A stretch of DNA of 64,000 nt from Candidatus Altimarinota bacterium. Lineage in GTDB: Bacteria; Patescibacteriota; Gracilibacteria; UBA1369; 2-02-FULL-48-14. Made by a program: the position numbers and the translations under genes. The DNA lies in NCBI GenBank assembly GCA_015485665.1, contig WFTC01000001.1, forward strand, positions 28,576 through 92,575. The letters are read 5' to 3'. Every line of letters begins with the position of its first letter. The first letter of the stretch is position 1. A model generated the notes under the pieces. The model saw only the letters and a program-made list of their open reading frames with translations, was not told the DNA's origin and made no database searches. This document shows positions 26,201 through 36,207 of this stretch, in pieces.

Positions 26201-27562
26201 ATGAAATATTTCATTCAAACTTACGGCTGTCAGATGAACACTTCTGATTCCGAGCGTTTGGCAAGTGTTTTGGAGAGATTGGGTTATGAAAAGGCAAGTG
26301 AACTGCAAGAAGCGGATTTTTTGGCTTTCAATACTTGCTCCGTACGTCAGAAAGCTGAAGATAGAGTGCTCGGATTGCGCCCTAAACTTCTTGAGCTTCG
26401 TGAACAAAATCCAAAAATCATTTTTGCAATTACGGGATGTATGGTTAAAAAAAGTTCCACCAAAAATGATATGGCTAAAAAAGATGAATTGCTTCGCAGA
26501 ATGCCGGAAGTTGACATTGCTTTTCGGATTGAAGATGTAGCAAAGCTTCCGATTTTTATCTCCAAAATTGACGCAGATTTAGAGTTTAAAGACAATTTGG
26601 ACGATGGAACTTTGGAAAATTATTTTAAAATCGCACCTCGTAAAGAAGCGAATTATTCTGTTTTTGTGCCGGTCATGACAGGTTGCGATAAGTTTTGCAC
26701 TTATTGCATAGTACCCTACACAAGAGGCAGAGAATATAGTCGTGATTTTAATGAGATATTGGATGAGTGCAGAAAACATGTGGAAGAGGGTGCGCTTGAA
26801 ATTACATTGGTAGGGCAAACCGTGAATACTTATGGCTTGAGTTTTAATGACCGTAAATCTGGTAAATTCAATGACTTTAAAATGAATCCTTTTGCAGCCT
26901 TACTTCGTGAAGTGGACAAATTAAAGGATAAAGGTCTTAAACGACTTAGATTTACTTCACCTCATCCGAGAGATTTCCATGATGATATAATTGCAGCAAT
27001 GGCTGAGTGTGAAACTTTGTGTCCTTATTTTCATATGCCAGTTCAATCCGGAGATAATCGTACTTTAAGACGCATGAATCGCAATTATACAATGGAAGAA
27101 TATATTGAAATACTTAGCAAAATACGTAGCGCCATACCTAGAGTTGCTATTTCTACGGATATTATTGTTGGCTTTTGTGGTGAGACGGAAGAAGAATTTG
27201 AACGTACTTATGAAATGTATAGGCGTTTACAATGGGATTGGTGCTATTTGGCCCGTTATTCTCCAAGAAAAGGAACTTATTCAGAGAAAAAGCTTAAAGA
27301 TGATGTTCCTCCGGATGAAAAAGCGCGTAGATGGCATAAGCTTAATGACTTAATGATGAATATAGCTGCCGGCAAAGCACAGTCACTTGTAGGTCAAACT
27401 CTTAATGTTTTGGTGAATACGCAGATAGGCGAGACTTGCAGTGGCAGAACAGATTCTTTCAAAGAAGTAAAGTTCAAATCGGGACGTACTTTGTTGGGGC
27501 GAATTGTGCCCGTCAAAATAACTCACACAAAAGGTATAGAGATATTTGGCGAATTGGCTTAG
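26201..27562 (+). CDS. miaB: tRNA-2-methylthio-N6-dimethylallyladenosine synthase MiaB
   Basis: Radical-SAM methylthiotransferase acting on isopentenylated A37 of tRNAs. The 453-residue protein has the N-terminal MTTase domain with three cluster cysteines (TYGCQMNTSDSE, NTCSVRQ, TGCMVKK). The radical-SAM core has CDKFCTYCIVPYTRGRE (CxxxCxxC) and SPHPRDFHDDI and TDIIVGFCGETEEEF. A C-terminal TRAM domain follows. AAGG just before the ATG may be a ribosome-binding site. It converges on alaS with a 4-bp overlap of stop codons. Confidence 0.96.
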   Translation: MKYFIQTYGCQMNTSDSERLASVLERLGYEKASELQEADFLAFNTCSVRQKAEDRVLGLRPKLLELREQNPKIIFAITGCMVKKSSTKNDMAKKDELLRRMPEVDIAFRIEDVAKLPIFISKIDADLEFKDNLDDGTLENYFKIAPRKEANYSVFVPVMTGCDKFCTYCIVPYTRGREYSRDFNEILDECRKHVEEGALEITLVGQTVNTYGLSFNDRKSGKFNDFKMNPFAALLREVDKLKDKGLKRLRFTSPHPRDFHDDIIAAMAECETLCPYFHMPVQSGDNRTLRRMNRNYTMEEYIEILSKIRSAIPRVAISTDIIVGFCGETEEEFERTYEMYRRLQWDWCYLARYSPRKGTYSEKKLKDDVPPDEKARRWHKLNDLMMNIAAGKAQSLVGQTLNVLVNTQIGETCSGRTDSFKEVKFKSGRTLLGRIVPVKITHTKGIEIFGELA

Positions 27563-29604
27563 CAATCCAGAACTGCTTTAATTCTTCTAATACCGGCGGA
27601 ACTGGATTGTTCTTTTATGATTTTAAAACTTTTGCCAAGTTGACCGGTATGTTCAACATGAGGACCACCACAAATTTCTTTTGAGAAATCTCCAATGAAA
27701 TAAACTTTTACTTTACCTTTGAGTTCTCCTTCATATTTGTCAATAAAAATCCCTGTTGCTTTTAGGTCACGTGCTTCTTGCACGCTCATCTCTTTAAAGC
27801 TTACAGGATAGTCTGCGGCAATAGCTTTATTTACTATATTTTCAATTTTTTCAATTTCTTCCTGTGTAAGTTTTTGTTCATGATTAAAGTCAAAGCGCAA
27901 ACGCTTTGCTGTGATATTTGAACCTTTTTGTTCAACATGAGGTCCAAGCACGCGCCGTAAAGCCTCCAGCATCAAATGTGTGGCTGTGTGTAGTTTTTTA
28001 CTTGCTTCGCTATGGTCAGCCAAGCCTCCTTTAAACTTAGCTTTGGCTCCCGCTCTTGATTTTTCTTGATGTTTTTCAAAAGCCTTATTGAAGGCTATTT
28101 CATCTACCTTTATTCCTTTTTCTTCTAAAATTTCCTTAGTCATCTCAAAGGGGAAGCCATGTGTTTCAAAATAATAAAATGCTCTTTCTCCACGCAAAGA
28201 CCAAGCTTTTTCTTGCAGTTGTCTTGCCATTTTTCTAACTGTATCTTTCACATCCAATTCCATGTTAGAAGCTTTTGCTTTATATTGCGCCCTCATTTGG
28301 GCAATTAAAGGTCGCAAGTTTTGATTGAACACTTTAAGAGCATCTTTTTCCGCAATTATTTGAGAAACGGCGTTTAAACTCATTTCCAATTCAAGTAATT
28401 TTGATGAATTTGATAGGCGATTCAGAGCTTCTGCAATTCTTTCAATATCACGATCTATTTCCGCTTCACCACTTATCAAGGATTTTTGAAATTTAGTTTC
28501 TTCTTTCTCAAGAGCTTCAATAATACGCTTTTCATTCTTTTTCAGTTCAGGATACATTTCAGAATAAATTTTAATGTAAATGCCGGCAATTTGAGCTGTG
28601 AAAGCTTCTTTAATGCCGAGTTTACGTCCATGGCGAATTGCTCTGCGAATAAGTTTTCTCAGCACATAAGCTTGATCTGTATTAGCGGGAGTTACGCCAC
28701 GCTCATCTCCAATAATGAAAGTGGCACTTCTGATATGGTCCGCAATGACACGTTCACTTATGAGATTTGATACCGACTGCAATTCACAAATTCTTTCCAT
28801 TGCCGGACGAAACAGCTCTGTTTCATATGCAGAGTCTTTGCCCTGTAAAATTGCGGTTATGCGCTCAAGCCCCATGCCGGTATCAACATTTTTTTGTTTT
28901 AATTCTTCAAAACTTCCCTCTTTATTTTTATAAAACTGCATAAATACATCGTTCCATATTTCCACCCAAGGAGTATCATCATCTGCGGGTTCGGTGTCCC
29001 ACATTTTATCTATTTCATCTGAATTATAGTAAAAAATTTCCGAATCGGGTCCGCATGGTCCTGTAAGTCCGGCAGGACCCCACCAATTTTCTTTTTTATT
29101 ATAAGAAAAAATACGTCTTTTTTGATTCTCCCAAGCATCTTCATTTCTTACAAAACCAAGTGACTCCCAAATTTTTGCCGACTCTTCATCATAAGGTGAG
29201 TCTTCATCTCCTTTGAAAACAGTTACGGCTAATCTGTCCGGATCCAAGCCCAAACCTCCCGATTCAGTTGAATTTGTTAAAAATTCATAAGACATTTTAA
29301 TTGCTTCTTCTTTGAAATAGTCTCCCAAAGACCAGTTTCCAAGCATCTCAAAGAATGTAAGATGAGTTTTATCTCCAACTTCATCAATGTCTCCGGTGCG
29401 CACACATTTTTGGACATTGACAAGGCGCTTTCCTTCAGGGTGTTTTTCTCCCATTAAATACGGCACTAAAGGGTGCATTCCCGCAGTTGTAAATAAAACC
29501 GTGGGATCGTTTTCCGGAATCAAGCTTGCGCCTAAGATAGCTGCATGATTGTGCTTCTTCGTGAAGAAGTTAATATAAGCTTTTCTTATTTCAGATGCTT
29601 TCAT
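27559..29604 (-). CDS. alaS: Alanyl-tRNA synthetase, domain-reduced form
   Basis: Charges tRNA-Ala. The protein has 681 residues against about 875 in E. coli. Present are the class II catalytic core (FTTAGMHPLVPYLMGE, GDIDEVGDKTHLTFFEMLGN, GLERITAILQG), the helical tRNA-recognition region and the editing domain with zinc ligands HTATH and CGGPH. Missing are the beta-barrel segment that normally precedes HTATH (here KFKGGLADHSEASKKLHTATH is nearly continuous) and the whole C-terminal C-Ala domain, since the protein ends just after SAGIRRIKAVLDC. There is an extra helical insertion of about 90 residues (about 385-475) before RGERAFYYFETHGFPFEM. The frame is clean, so this looks evolved and not broken. 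Confidence 0.93.
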   Translation of the reverse strand: MKASEIRKAYINFFTKKHNHAAILGASLIPENDPTVLFTTAGMHPLVPYLMGEKHPEGKRLVNVQKCVRTGDIDEVGDKTHLTFFEMLGNWSLGDYFKEEAIKMSYEFLTNSTESGGLGLDPDRLAVTVFKGDEDSPYDEESAKIWESLGFVRNEDAWENQKRRIFSYNKKENWWGPAGLTGPCGPDSEIFYYNSDEIDKMWDTEPADDDTPWVEIWNDVFMQFYKNKEGSFEELKQKNVDTGMGLERITAILQGKDSAYETELFRPAMERICELQSVSNLISERVIADHIRSATFIIGDERGVTPANTDQAYVLRKLIRRAIRHGRKLGIKEAFTAQIAGIYIKIYSEMYPELKKNEKRIIEALEKEETKFQKSLISGEAEIDRDIERIAEALNRLSNSSKLLELEMSLNAVSQIIAEKDALKVFNQNLRPLIAQMRAQYKAKASNMELDVKDTVRKMARQLQEKAWSLRGERAFYYFETHGFPFEMTKEILEEKGIKVDEIAFNKAFEKHQEKSRAGAKAKFKGGLADHSEASKKLHTATHLMLEALRRVLGPHVEQKGSNITAKRLRFDFNHEQKLTQEEIEKIENIVNKAIAADYPVSFKEMSVQEARDLKATGIFIDKYEGELKGKVKVYFIGDFSKEICGGPHVEHTGQLGKSFKIIKEQSSSAGIRRIKAVLDC

Positions 29605-29627
29605 GAAAACTTATTGAAAGGGATCAA

Positions 29628-29656
29628 ATTTTATCATGAGCCGGCAAGATGGACAA
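29628..29656 (-). promoter_or_regulatory. Predicted promoter of alaS
   Basis: On the minus strand: TTGTCC (29656-29651), 17 bp, TAAAAT (29633-29628). The start point would be about 17-18 nt before the alaS ATG at 29604. Confidence 0.55.
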
Positions 29657-29711
29657 ACTCTGGCTGAATTTGTCCGCTTCTGGCATAGTCAAGACACGCT
29701 TCATTGAGATT

Positions 29712-31103
29712 ATGTCGCACTCAATATCTTCATTTCCAAAGCGGTTTTACACCTTTCTTTCAGAGACTGTATTTTTATTATCTTTTCTGGCAGCTTTTTC
29801 TTTTGTTGCTCTTGCCTTTTTTTCTCGCATAAACTCATTGTCCAATCTTGCAGAGTATCTGCCTGAAAATACTCAAGCTTTTTTTGTGGTGAATACGCAA
29901 AAATATATTGCAAGTTCAATTTCTGATATGCCCAATTTTTATTGGCAAGATTTTTTTGATCAAGATCCACTAACTTTAAAATGGTTCAAAAGAGATATTG
30001 CGCTTGCATGGCTTAATAACGAAATTGTGGGTTTCATTGAAACACGCTCCATTTCACAGGCCGATAATTTTATGGAATCTACCTTGCTTGAAGGTGAAAA
30101 ATTTATAAAAAATGGAAATATCAGTTGTTATGATGAAGAATTTTTCAAATGTTTTACATATCGTGGAGATTTTTTGGTATTTGGATCCGGTAATGCGCTT
30201 TCAAGTTTGGAATCTGGATTGGAATCTGAAAGTTCTTACATAAATGTGCGTTCTCGTTTGCCATACAAAGGAGATTTTTTCGCCTATATAAATTTTAAAA
30301 ATATGGAGCGAAATTCAATGACTTTACTTAGTGAGTATCTTCCGGAAGTCTTCCCAACTTTTGGAATTTCCATTAAGATGAAACTTGGAGAATGGGATGC
30401 AGAATCTTTTCTTGCAGTAGATAAATCTCTCTTGAAAGGAGATGCGCTTTTCAGACCGAATTTTACTTTGCAATCTAAAATTGCATCTTTAATACCACAA
30501 GACTCGGCTTTGAAGTGGTCTGGTGTGGAAGCCGGAAGTTTTATATTATCATTGATGGATAATCTTCCTGATTTGGATCTTCCTGATAATTTGGAAGCGA
30601 TATTTAAAAATTACACTTCTTTATTGGATGGCGAGCAGACACTTTCATGGAAAAGTGACGGAGGTTTTTTATGGATTTTGGAAGTTGATGATCCAAAGTC
30701 AGATTTGACTCTCGGCTTGAAAGATGAAATTGTTTCTTATTTTACAAGTAAAGATCCAAATCTAAGACCGGAAATAAAAACTTACTATGACGATGAATAT
30801 TATTTGCTTGAATCGAAAGAGGGCAAAATTTATTTTGCGGCAATGCAAGATATAATATTACTTTCACAAAATAAAGATGACTTTTTTTCAATTTTGGACA
30901 GCTTGCGATATAGTCAAGACAGAAGCAAAATGGAAGAGCAAGTACCTCTTTTAAGTGGTGGTCAACAAAGTTTGAGTCTAGACATGACTATACTTCAAAA
31001 ATCACCTATAATGTCTACGCTCTTCAAAAGAGAAGGATCATTGACCGCCGGTGTAAAAATTTTTGATGACGGTTTTTACTTCAGATCTCACTTTGTATTT
31101 TAA
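29712..31103 (+). CDS. Membrane-anchored DUF3352-like extracytoplasmic protein
   Basis: About 463 residues with a short basic N-terminus, one membrane span (FLLSFLAAFSFVALAFF) and a large external part starting LAEYLPENTQAFFVVNTQ, the opening typical of DUF3352 proteins. The domain is repeated once (SLIPQDSALKWSGVEAGSFI). Function unknown. I prefer the ATG at 29712, because the track start at 29649 overlaps the divergent alaS promoter and adds 21 unlikely residues; this choice is uncertain. The stop abuts the ATG of the DUF4012 gene (TAAATG), so the two are surely cotranscribed. Confidence 0.65.
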   Translation: MSHSISSFPKRFYTFLSETVFLLSFLAAFSFVALAFFSRINSLSNLAEYLPENTQAFFVVNTQKYIASSISDMPNFYWQDFFDQDPLTLKWFKRDIALAWLNNEIVGFIETRSISQADNFMESTLLEGEKFIKNGNISCYDEEFFKCFTYRGDFLVFGSGNALSSLESGLESESSYINVRSRLPYKGDFFAYINFKNMERNSMTLLSEYLPEVFPTFGISIKMKLGEWDAESFLAVDKSLLKGDALFRPNFTLQSKIASLIPQDSALKWSGVEAGSFILSLMDNLPDLDLPDNLEAIFKNYTSLLDGEQTLSWKSDGGFLWILEVDDPKSDLTLGLKDEIVSYFTSKDPNLRPEIKTYYDDEYYLLESKEGKIYFAAMQDIILLSQNKDDFFSILDSLRYSQDRSKMEEQVPLLSGGQQSLSLDMTILQKSPIMSTLFKREGSLTAGVKIFDDGFYFRSHFVF

Positions 31104-33209
31104 ATGGATAAGCCCATCAAACTTGAAATCGGACCTGAAGGGGGGCAAGAGGAAGAAAAGTTTCCGACTTTGTCTCAGTATTTGTTAAATCTGAAAACTC
31201 TTGACAGAGAAAAAAAACATAAAGCTGCGGAGCATGTCAACTTGAACTTAAAAGAAGAAATTAAAGCGGCTCAATCTCAAGAAAAAATTTGTATTGTAGG
31301 AGAGTGGTCAGAATCTAAACAAGGGCTTGGACGTTTACCTATGATTGCTGCTGCTTTACTAATAATTATATTGCTCAATATGGGGCAGCTAATGTTTTTG
31401 GGTAAACAGGCTGGAGGAGAGACTTTAGCTCTGGCTGGAGAAGCTTTTACTACCATGCAAGATGCAGGGCGAGCATTTATATCTGGAGAGGATGGCGCAG
31501 ACCTATATCTTTTTGATAAAGCTGCCAGTCTTTTGGCTCAAGTGGAAGAAGAAGCCGCGCCTCTTTTGGCACATTCATCATCTTGGCTTAAAGAGCCGAA
31601 TGAAATTAAAAGTATAAGAGCTCTTTTGGATGCAGGATATCTATTCACGGAGATCGGAGCTCATGCATCGGAAGCCAGACAAATGCTTGAAAATTTACCG
31701 GAAGAATCTTCACTTACAGATTATATAAAATTGGTAAGTGATGAACACATAAGTCCGGCAGCGGAAGGCATTTCCATAATTAATTCTTTACTTGCAGATG
31801 TTGATTTAGGAAATACTCCTTATCAAGATTCATTTATTGAGTTTCGCAAGAGCTTTGAAGAAGCTTCAGCCATATTTGACCTTTGGATGGAGGCGAGGGA
31901 TCCGGTTTTAAGTTTTTTGGGAGGTGATCTGCCTCAGCATTATTTGATCTTATTTCAAAATAATGATGAAATGCGACCGGGTGGAGGATTTATAGGCAGT
32001 TTTGCAATTGCCGAACTCAATGATGGACGGCTGACCAATTTGGAATTCAATGATGTATATGATTTTGATAATCGTTACTTTGAAGATGTAAAAGTGCCTA
32101 TTCATGAATTACGTCAACTCACTGAGCAATGGAGGCTTAGAGACAGCAATATTTCCGTTGATTTTCCAAGCTCGGCAAAATTTGCTATGGATTTTTTGGA
32201 TAAAGAAGGAGGTCCCGGTGTAGATGGTGTGATTGCTGTCAATTTGTCAGCTGCTCAAGCTTTAATGGAAGTAAGCGGTGATTTAAAGGTGCCAAATATT
32301 GACAAAGCCATTTCTGCTGAAACATTTCCAATTGTTTTAAGTACTTTGGTGGAGGCGAAAGTTTATGGAGATTCTTCGCCGAAAGCGATTCTTGAAGAAG
32401 TTTTGAATGCATTTAAGGATAGAGCTTTAAGTGAAGATGTCAGAATGGATGTAGGACGTGTTCTTTTAGAGCAAATGAGAAAAAAACAAATTTTGATTTA
32501 TCACAAAGATCCAAAGATTCAAAAGTTTATTGAGTCCATGGGTGTTGATGGATCTGTGCAAAAACTTGGTGAGCTTGAAGATGATTTTTTCATGCCGGTA
32601 TTCACAAACATAGGTGGAAACAAAACGGATCGTTATATTGAAAGCACAATAAACCATGATACTTACCTGATGGATGACGGATCTATGGTGCTTGCAGTAA
32701 ACATTGAGCGTAAACATAATTTTACTGAAGCCACTCGTGCTTGGATTAAATCTACAATGGAGGGCTATGGATTTACTATGTGGAATGAAGGCCTTTGGAA
32801 TATAATGGGTGATGATATAAATGAAACCGGTATACGCTTATATTTGCCTGAAGGAGTGCGCTTTTTGGAGGCAAAGGGGCTTTTGAAAGATGACCTTCAA
32901 TTTTATTATGACGAGTCCATGGATTTGTCTTATTACTATACTGAAATGAGAGTTCCTCCAGGGGAAAGTAAATCTTTTACAGTATTTTTTGCTCTACCAT
33001 GGAAAATAGGAGAAGATTTTGATGAATATAATTTCAAGCTTTACAAGCAGCCCGGATTGAAAAATGTGACTTATACTAAAAAAGTATATGCGCCAAATCG
33101 TATGATGTTGTCTGCTTATCCTTTTGCAACTGAGATTCAAGCAGATGCAGATTATGTTTTAAGCGGACCTTTCAACAATGATATAGACATTACTCTATTG
33201 TTTAAATAA
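31104..33209 (+). CDS. DUF4012 domain membrane protein
   Basis: A 701-residue protein: cytoplasmic N-terminus of about 75 residues, one membrane span (MIAAALLIIILLNMGQLMFL) and a long external region. The DUF4012 signature is clear: HYLILFQNNDEMRPGGGFIG, then DVYDFDNRY and LSAAQALMEVSG. The family is common in CPR bacteria and in some Gram-positive polysaccharide loci, and its role is not established. It follows the DUF3352-like gene with no gap, which suggests that they work together at the cell surface. Confidence 0.85.
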   Translation: MDKPIKLEIGPEGGQEEEKFPTLSQYLLNLKTLDREKKHKAAEHVNLNLKEEIKAAQSQEKICIVGEWSESKQGLGRLPMIAAALLIIILLNMGQLMFLGKQAGGETLALAGEAFTTMQDAGRAFISGEDGADLYLFDKAASLLAQVEEEAAPLLAHSSSWLKEPNEIKSIRALLDAGYLFTEIGAHASEARQMLENLPEESSLTDYIKLVSDEHISPAAEGISIINSLLADVDLGNTPYQDSFIEFRKSFEEASAIFDLWMEARDPVLSFLGGDLPQHYLILFQNNDEMRPGGGFIGSFAIAELNDGRLTNLEFNDVYDFDNRYFEDVKVPIHELRQLTEQWRLRDSNISVDFPSSAKFAMDFLDKEGGPGVDGVIAVNLSAAQALMEVSGDLKVPNIDKAISAETFPIVLSTLVEAKVYGDSSPKAILEEVLNAFKDRALSEDVRMDVGRVLLEQMRKKQILIYHKDPKIQKFIESMGVDGSVQKLGELEDDFFMPVFTNIGGNKTDRYIESTINHDTYLMDDGSMVLAVNIERKHNFTEATRAWIKSTMEGYGFTMWNEGLWNIMGDDINETGIRLYLPEGVRFLEAKGLLKDDLQFYYDESMDLSYYYTEMRVPPGESKSFTVFFALPWKIGEDFDEYNFKLYKQPGLKNVTYTKKVYAPNRMMLSAYPFATEIQADADYVLSGPFNNDIDITLLFK

Positions 33210-33220
33210 GAAAAATATCA

Positions 33221-34924
33221 TCAGAAATTTTTCCGTTTAAAAAGACTTTCCAGTTGGTCAAAGCTCAGTTTAATCATAGCTGGACGTCCATGCGGACAAT
33301 GTTCACAATGACTGGTATTTTCCATGTCTCTTACAAGAGCCTGCATTTGAATTAAACTTAAAGTATCTCCGAATTTAATAGCCCCTCTGCATGCGGTAAA
33401 AGTCAGTAGAAATTCTTTTAAATTTTTACTGTGATTTTGTTTCCATGTTTCAGCAATATCTGTAAGTATATCTTTCAGAAGTGATTCCGGCTTACCTTTG
33501 CCGAGTCCCGCCGGCACGGCTCTGAGAATAAAACTTTTTTCGCCAAAAGATTCAATTTCAAAGCCAATTTTACTGAGTGTATCTCCATATTCTTCAATGA
33601 GTTTTATTGCTTCAATACCCATATCTATTTCCAAAGGAGTAAACAAACTTTGTTTAAGTGGACTTTCTTTTTCCAGAGCTTCCATCAGCCTTGCATAACG
33701 TATGCGTTCATGTGCAGCATGTTGATCTATTAAAACCATTCCTTCTTCACTTTCAGCAACAATGTAACTGAGTGCAACTTGAGCTATGGGGCGGATTTTC
33801 ATATCACCAATTGTAAAAATATTTTCCGATGCCATATCTTTATCTAAAGCAAGTTGCAAATTTGGCTTACTTTGAAAATATCTTTGTGAAGTGAAAGTAT
33901 TAGCCGAACTTTCCAAAAGATTCATAGATGGGCTTAATGAATTGCTTTGCAGCGCATGATACAAAGAACCTCTCACGGCTCTATACATTTCTTGTTGATT
34001 TACAAATTTAACCTCAGTTTTTCTTGGATGAACATTTACATCAAGCAGTTGAGGATCCATGTAAATGTTCAATAGGAACCAAGGATATTTCTCGTGCATG
34101 AGTAAAGAATGAAAGGCTTCTTTTACGGCATGGTTTATCAGTCTACTTTCAATGCAACGACCGTTTAAGAAAATAAATTGATATTTTTTGGATCGCCGTG
34201 CAAGTTCAGGTTTGCCAACAAAGCCTTTGATTATCAAATTGGATTGATGGTATCTGACAGGTATCAATGCTTGTAAAGTGTCTCCACCATACAAGCTGCG
34301 AATTCTTTCCTCCAGTGTCTGGCTTGGCAAGTCAAAGACTTTTGAAGCATCTTTCATAAGCCTGAATCCAACTTGTGGATGAGCCAATGCCATGTGAGAG
34401 ATCATTTTCAATATATGTAAATATTCTCTTGATTCACTTTTCATATATTTACGGCGAGCCGGAGTATGTTTAAAAAGTCCTCGTACACTTATATCTGTAC
34501 CTTTAGGACAGCCACTTATTTCATGGACTTTCATTTTCCCTCCATCAATAATGTAATGCACACCGGTGCGCTTTCCCTCTTGACGGGAAAATAATTCAAC
34601 ATTTGCAATGCTTGCAATGCTTGCAAGAGCCTCACCTCTGAATCCCAAGCTTTTAATTTGGAACAAATCATTCAAAGAACTCAGTTTGCTGGTGGCATGT
34701 CTTTCAAAGGCCATAGGCGCATCTTCAAAAGAAATTCCGCATCCGTTATCCACTACTCGTATCTGTTTAAGACCTCCATTTTCAACTTCAATGCTTATTT
34801 GAGTAGAGCCGGCATCTAAACTGTTTTCCAGTATTTCTTTTAGAGCCGAAGCCGGTCTTTCTATAACTTCACCGGCTGCAATTTGGCTTATAAGCTCATC
34901 ATTGAGAATATGAATCCGTGTCAT
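33221..34924 (-). CDS. mutL: DNA mismatch repair protein MutL
   Basis: Couples MutS recognition to strand incision. The 567-residue protein has an N-terminal GHKL ATPase (GEVIERPASALKEILENSLD, VVDNGCGI, HATSKL, SLGFRGEALASI), a variable linker and a C-terminal endonuclease-type domain with LIDQHAAHERIRYA, ACRGAIKFGD and CPHGRP. The endonuclease motif DQHAxxExxxxE lacks its last Glu (Ala instead), so nicking activity is likely but not certain. Its partner mutS lies at 49.6 kb. Confidence 0.95.
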   Translation of the reverse strand: MTRIHILNDELISQIAAGEVIERPASALKEILENSLDAGSTQISIEVENGGLKQIRVVDNGCGISFEDAPMAFERHATSKLSSLNDLFQIKSLGFRGEALASIASIANVELFSRQEGKRTGVHYIIDGGKMKVHEISGCPKGTDISVRGLFKHTPARRKYMKSESREYLHILKMISHMALAHPQVGFRLMKDASKVFDLPSQTLEERIRSLYGGDTLQALIPVRYHQSNLIIKGFVGKPELARRSKKYQFIFLNGRCIESRLINHAVKEAFHSLLMHEKYPWFLLNIYMDPQLLDVNVHPRKTEVKFVNQQEMYRAVRGSLYHALQSNSLSPSMNLLESSANTFTSQRYFQSKPNLQLALDKDMASENIFTIGDMKIRPIAQVALSYIVAESEEGMVLIDQHAAHERIRYARLMEALEKESPLKQSLFTPLEIDMGIEAIKLIEEYGDTLSKIGFEIESFGEKSFILRAVPAGLGKGKPESLLKDILTDIAETWKQNHSKNLKEFLLTFTACRGAIKFGDTLSLIQMQALVRDMENTSHCEHCPHGRPAMIKLSFDQLESLFKRKNF

Positions 34925-34930
34925 AAGGGT

Positions 34931-34959
34931 AGCATAACCTCAGACTTGACCATGGGCAA
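34931..34959 (-). promoter_or_regulatory. Predicted promoter of mutL
   Basis: On the minus strand: TTGCCC (34959-34954), 17 bp, TATGCT (34936-34931). The expected start falls at or next to the ATG (34924), so the mRNA could be leaderless. Confidence 0.4.
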
Positions 34960-34981
34960 GGCTTGTGGCAGTCTTTTCCAT

Positions 34982-36187
34982 ATGACAAAGGTAAATTTAG
35001 ATGCAAAAAAAGAGCGACACGAGAAGCTCTATGAAGGACAATATCAAAGCAAGCTGGGTAAAATCTGGTTCCATACGAAGCGTGCTTTGAAAAGAATTTT
35101 GCATTTTTTGCGCCCTTCCAGAAAGAAATTGTCGCATTTTATGCATCCACTGGATCATTTGCCTGCTCCAAAACGCCTTTATACGCAAATGGTTTTGTGG
35201 AGCTTGGGCTTACTTATTTTAAATTCAGTGAATATAAGTAGTGCCGCTTATCTTGGAGGTGAAGGTGTTGGTGCTCAATATGATTCTTTGGCTCTTGATA
35301 TTGAAAATTATTTGACAAATGAAGATGGATATTTGATTAAAAATATGCCGCTGGAAGGAGAGGCGGTATACGATATGGATAGGATTGAGCGTGTGGTTTA
35401 TGAAGTACAACCTGGAGATACACTTTCTTTAATTGCATACAGATATGGTCTTTCCGTGGATTCATTGCGTTTTGAAAACGATGCCATTGCAAATACGGAC
35501 AAATTAAAGCCTGGACAAGAATTACAGATTCCACCAAAAGACGGTGTTTACATCAAAGTGGAATCAGGAGATTCCTTGCTTGAACTTATGGAAAAATATG
35601 ACGGGAAGCTTGAAGAAACAAAAATGTTTAACGGGATAGATGGTGATAATGACTTGGTTGCCGGAAAGGAAATATTCATTGTTGATGGATCTTTACCACA
35701 GAGTGTTAATACTTACATCGCGGCAGCTCCACCTAGCACTTCTCAAGCTGATACAACTGAGGTGGACCATTCTCTTCCAGCTGTAACACAATACAATATC
35801 ACACCAAGTGCGGAAGGCTGGATTCGTCCTGTGCCGGGTGTTATAACTCAAGGTTACAGTGCTTCACATTATGCCTATGATGTTGCAGATAGAAGCAGGC
35901 CACCTGTTTTAGCGGCTGCATCAGGTACAGTTGTTACTGCAAGTAATGGAGCTTGGAATGGAGGTTATGGAAATTATGTGATTATAGATCATGGTAACGG
36001 ATATCAAACTTTATATGCGCATACAGAGATTGTTTATGTGAATGTTGGAGATTATGTTGAGCAAGGTCAAGTAATTGCAAAGATGGGTAATACTGGACGG
36101 GTATATGGTGTAACCGGAATTCACACTCATTTTGAACTTAGATTCAATGGAACTAAACTTTCTCCAAGTGTGATGGGTGTGTGGTAG
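34982..36187 (+). CDS. LysM/M23 metallopeptidase (peptidoglycan hydrolase-like)
   Basis: About 401 residues. A basic cytoplasmic N-terminus is followed by a membrane segment (LYTQMVLWSLGLLILNSVNI), two LysM domains (YEVQPGDTLSLIAYRYGL and YIKVESGDSLLELMEKY), and a C-terminal M23 endopeptidase domain with SHYAYDVA, DHGNGYQTLYAH and HTHFELRFNG, which supply the zinc ligands. It would cut peptide cross-links in the cell wall during growth or division. I chose the ATG at 34982 (MTKVNLDAKKERH), because the track start at 34883 lies within the divergent mutL coding region. Confidence 0.88.
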   Translation: MTKVNLDAKKERHEKLYEGQYQSKLGKIWFHTKRALKRILHFLRPSRKKLSHFMHPLDHLPAPKRLYTQMVLWSLGLLILNSVNISSAAYLGGEGVGAQYDSLALDIENYLTNEDGYLIKNMPLEGEAVYDMDRIERVVYEVQPGDTLSLIAYRYGLSVDSLRFENDAIANTDKLKPGQELQIPPKDGVYIKVESGDSLLELMEKYDGKLEETKMFNGIDGDNDLVAGKEIFIVDGSLPQSVNTYIAAAPPSTSQADTTEVDHSLPAVTQYNITPSAEGWIRPVPGVITQGYSASHYAYDVADRSRPPVLAAASGTVVTASNGAWNGGYGNYVIIDHGNGYQTLYAHTEIVYVNVGDYVEQGQVIAKMGNTGRVYGVTGIHTHFELRFNGTKLSPSVMGVW

Positions 36188-36207
36188 AGCTTTACAAACA
36201 GTTTTTT

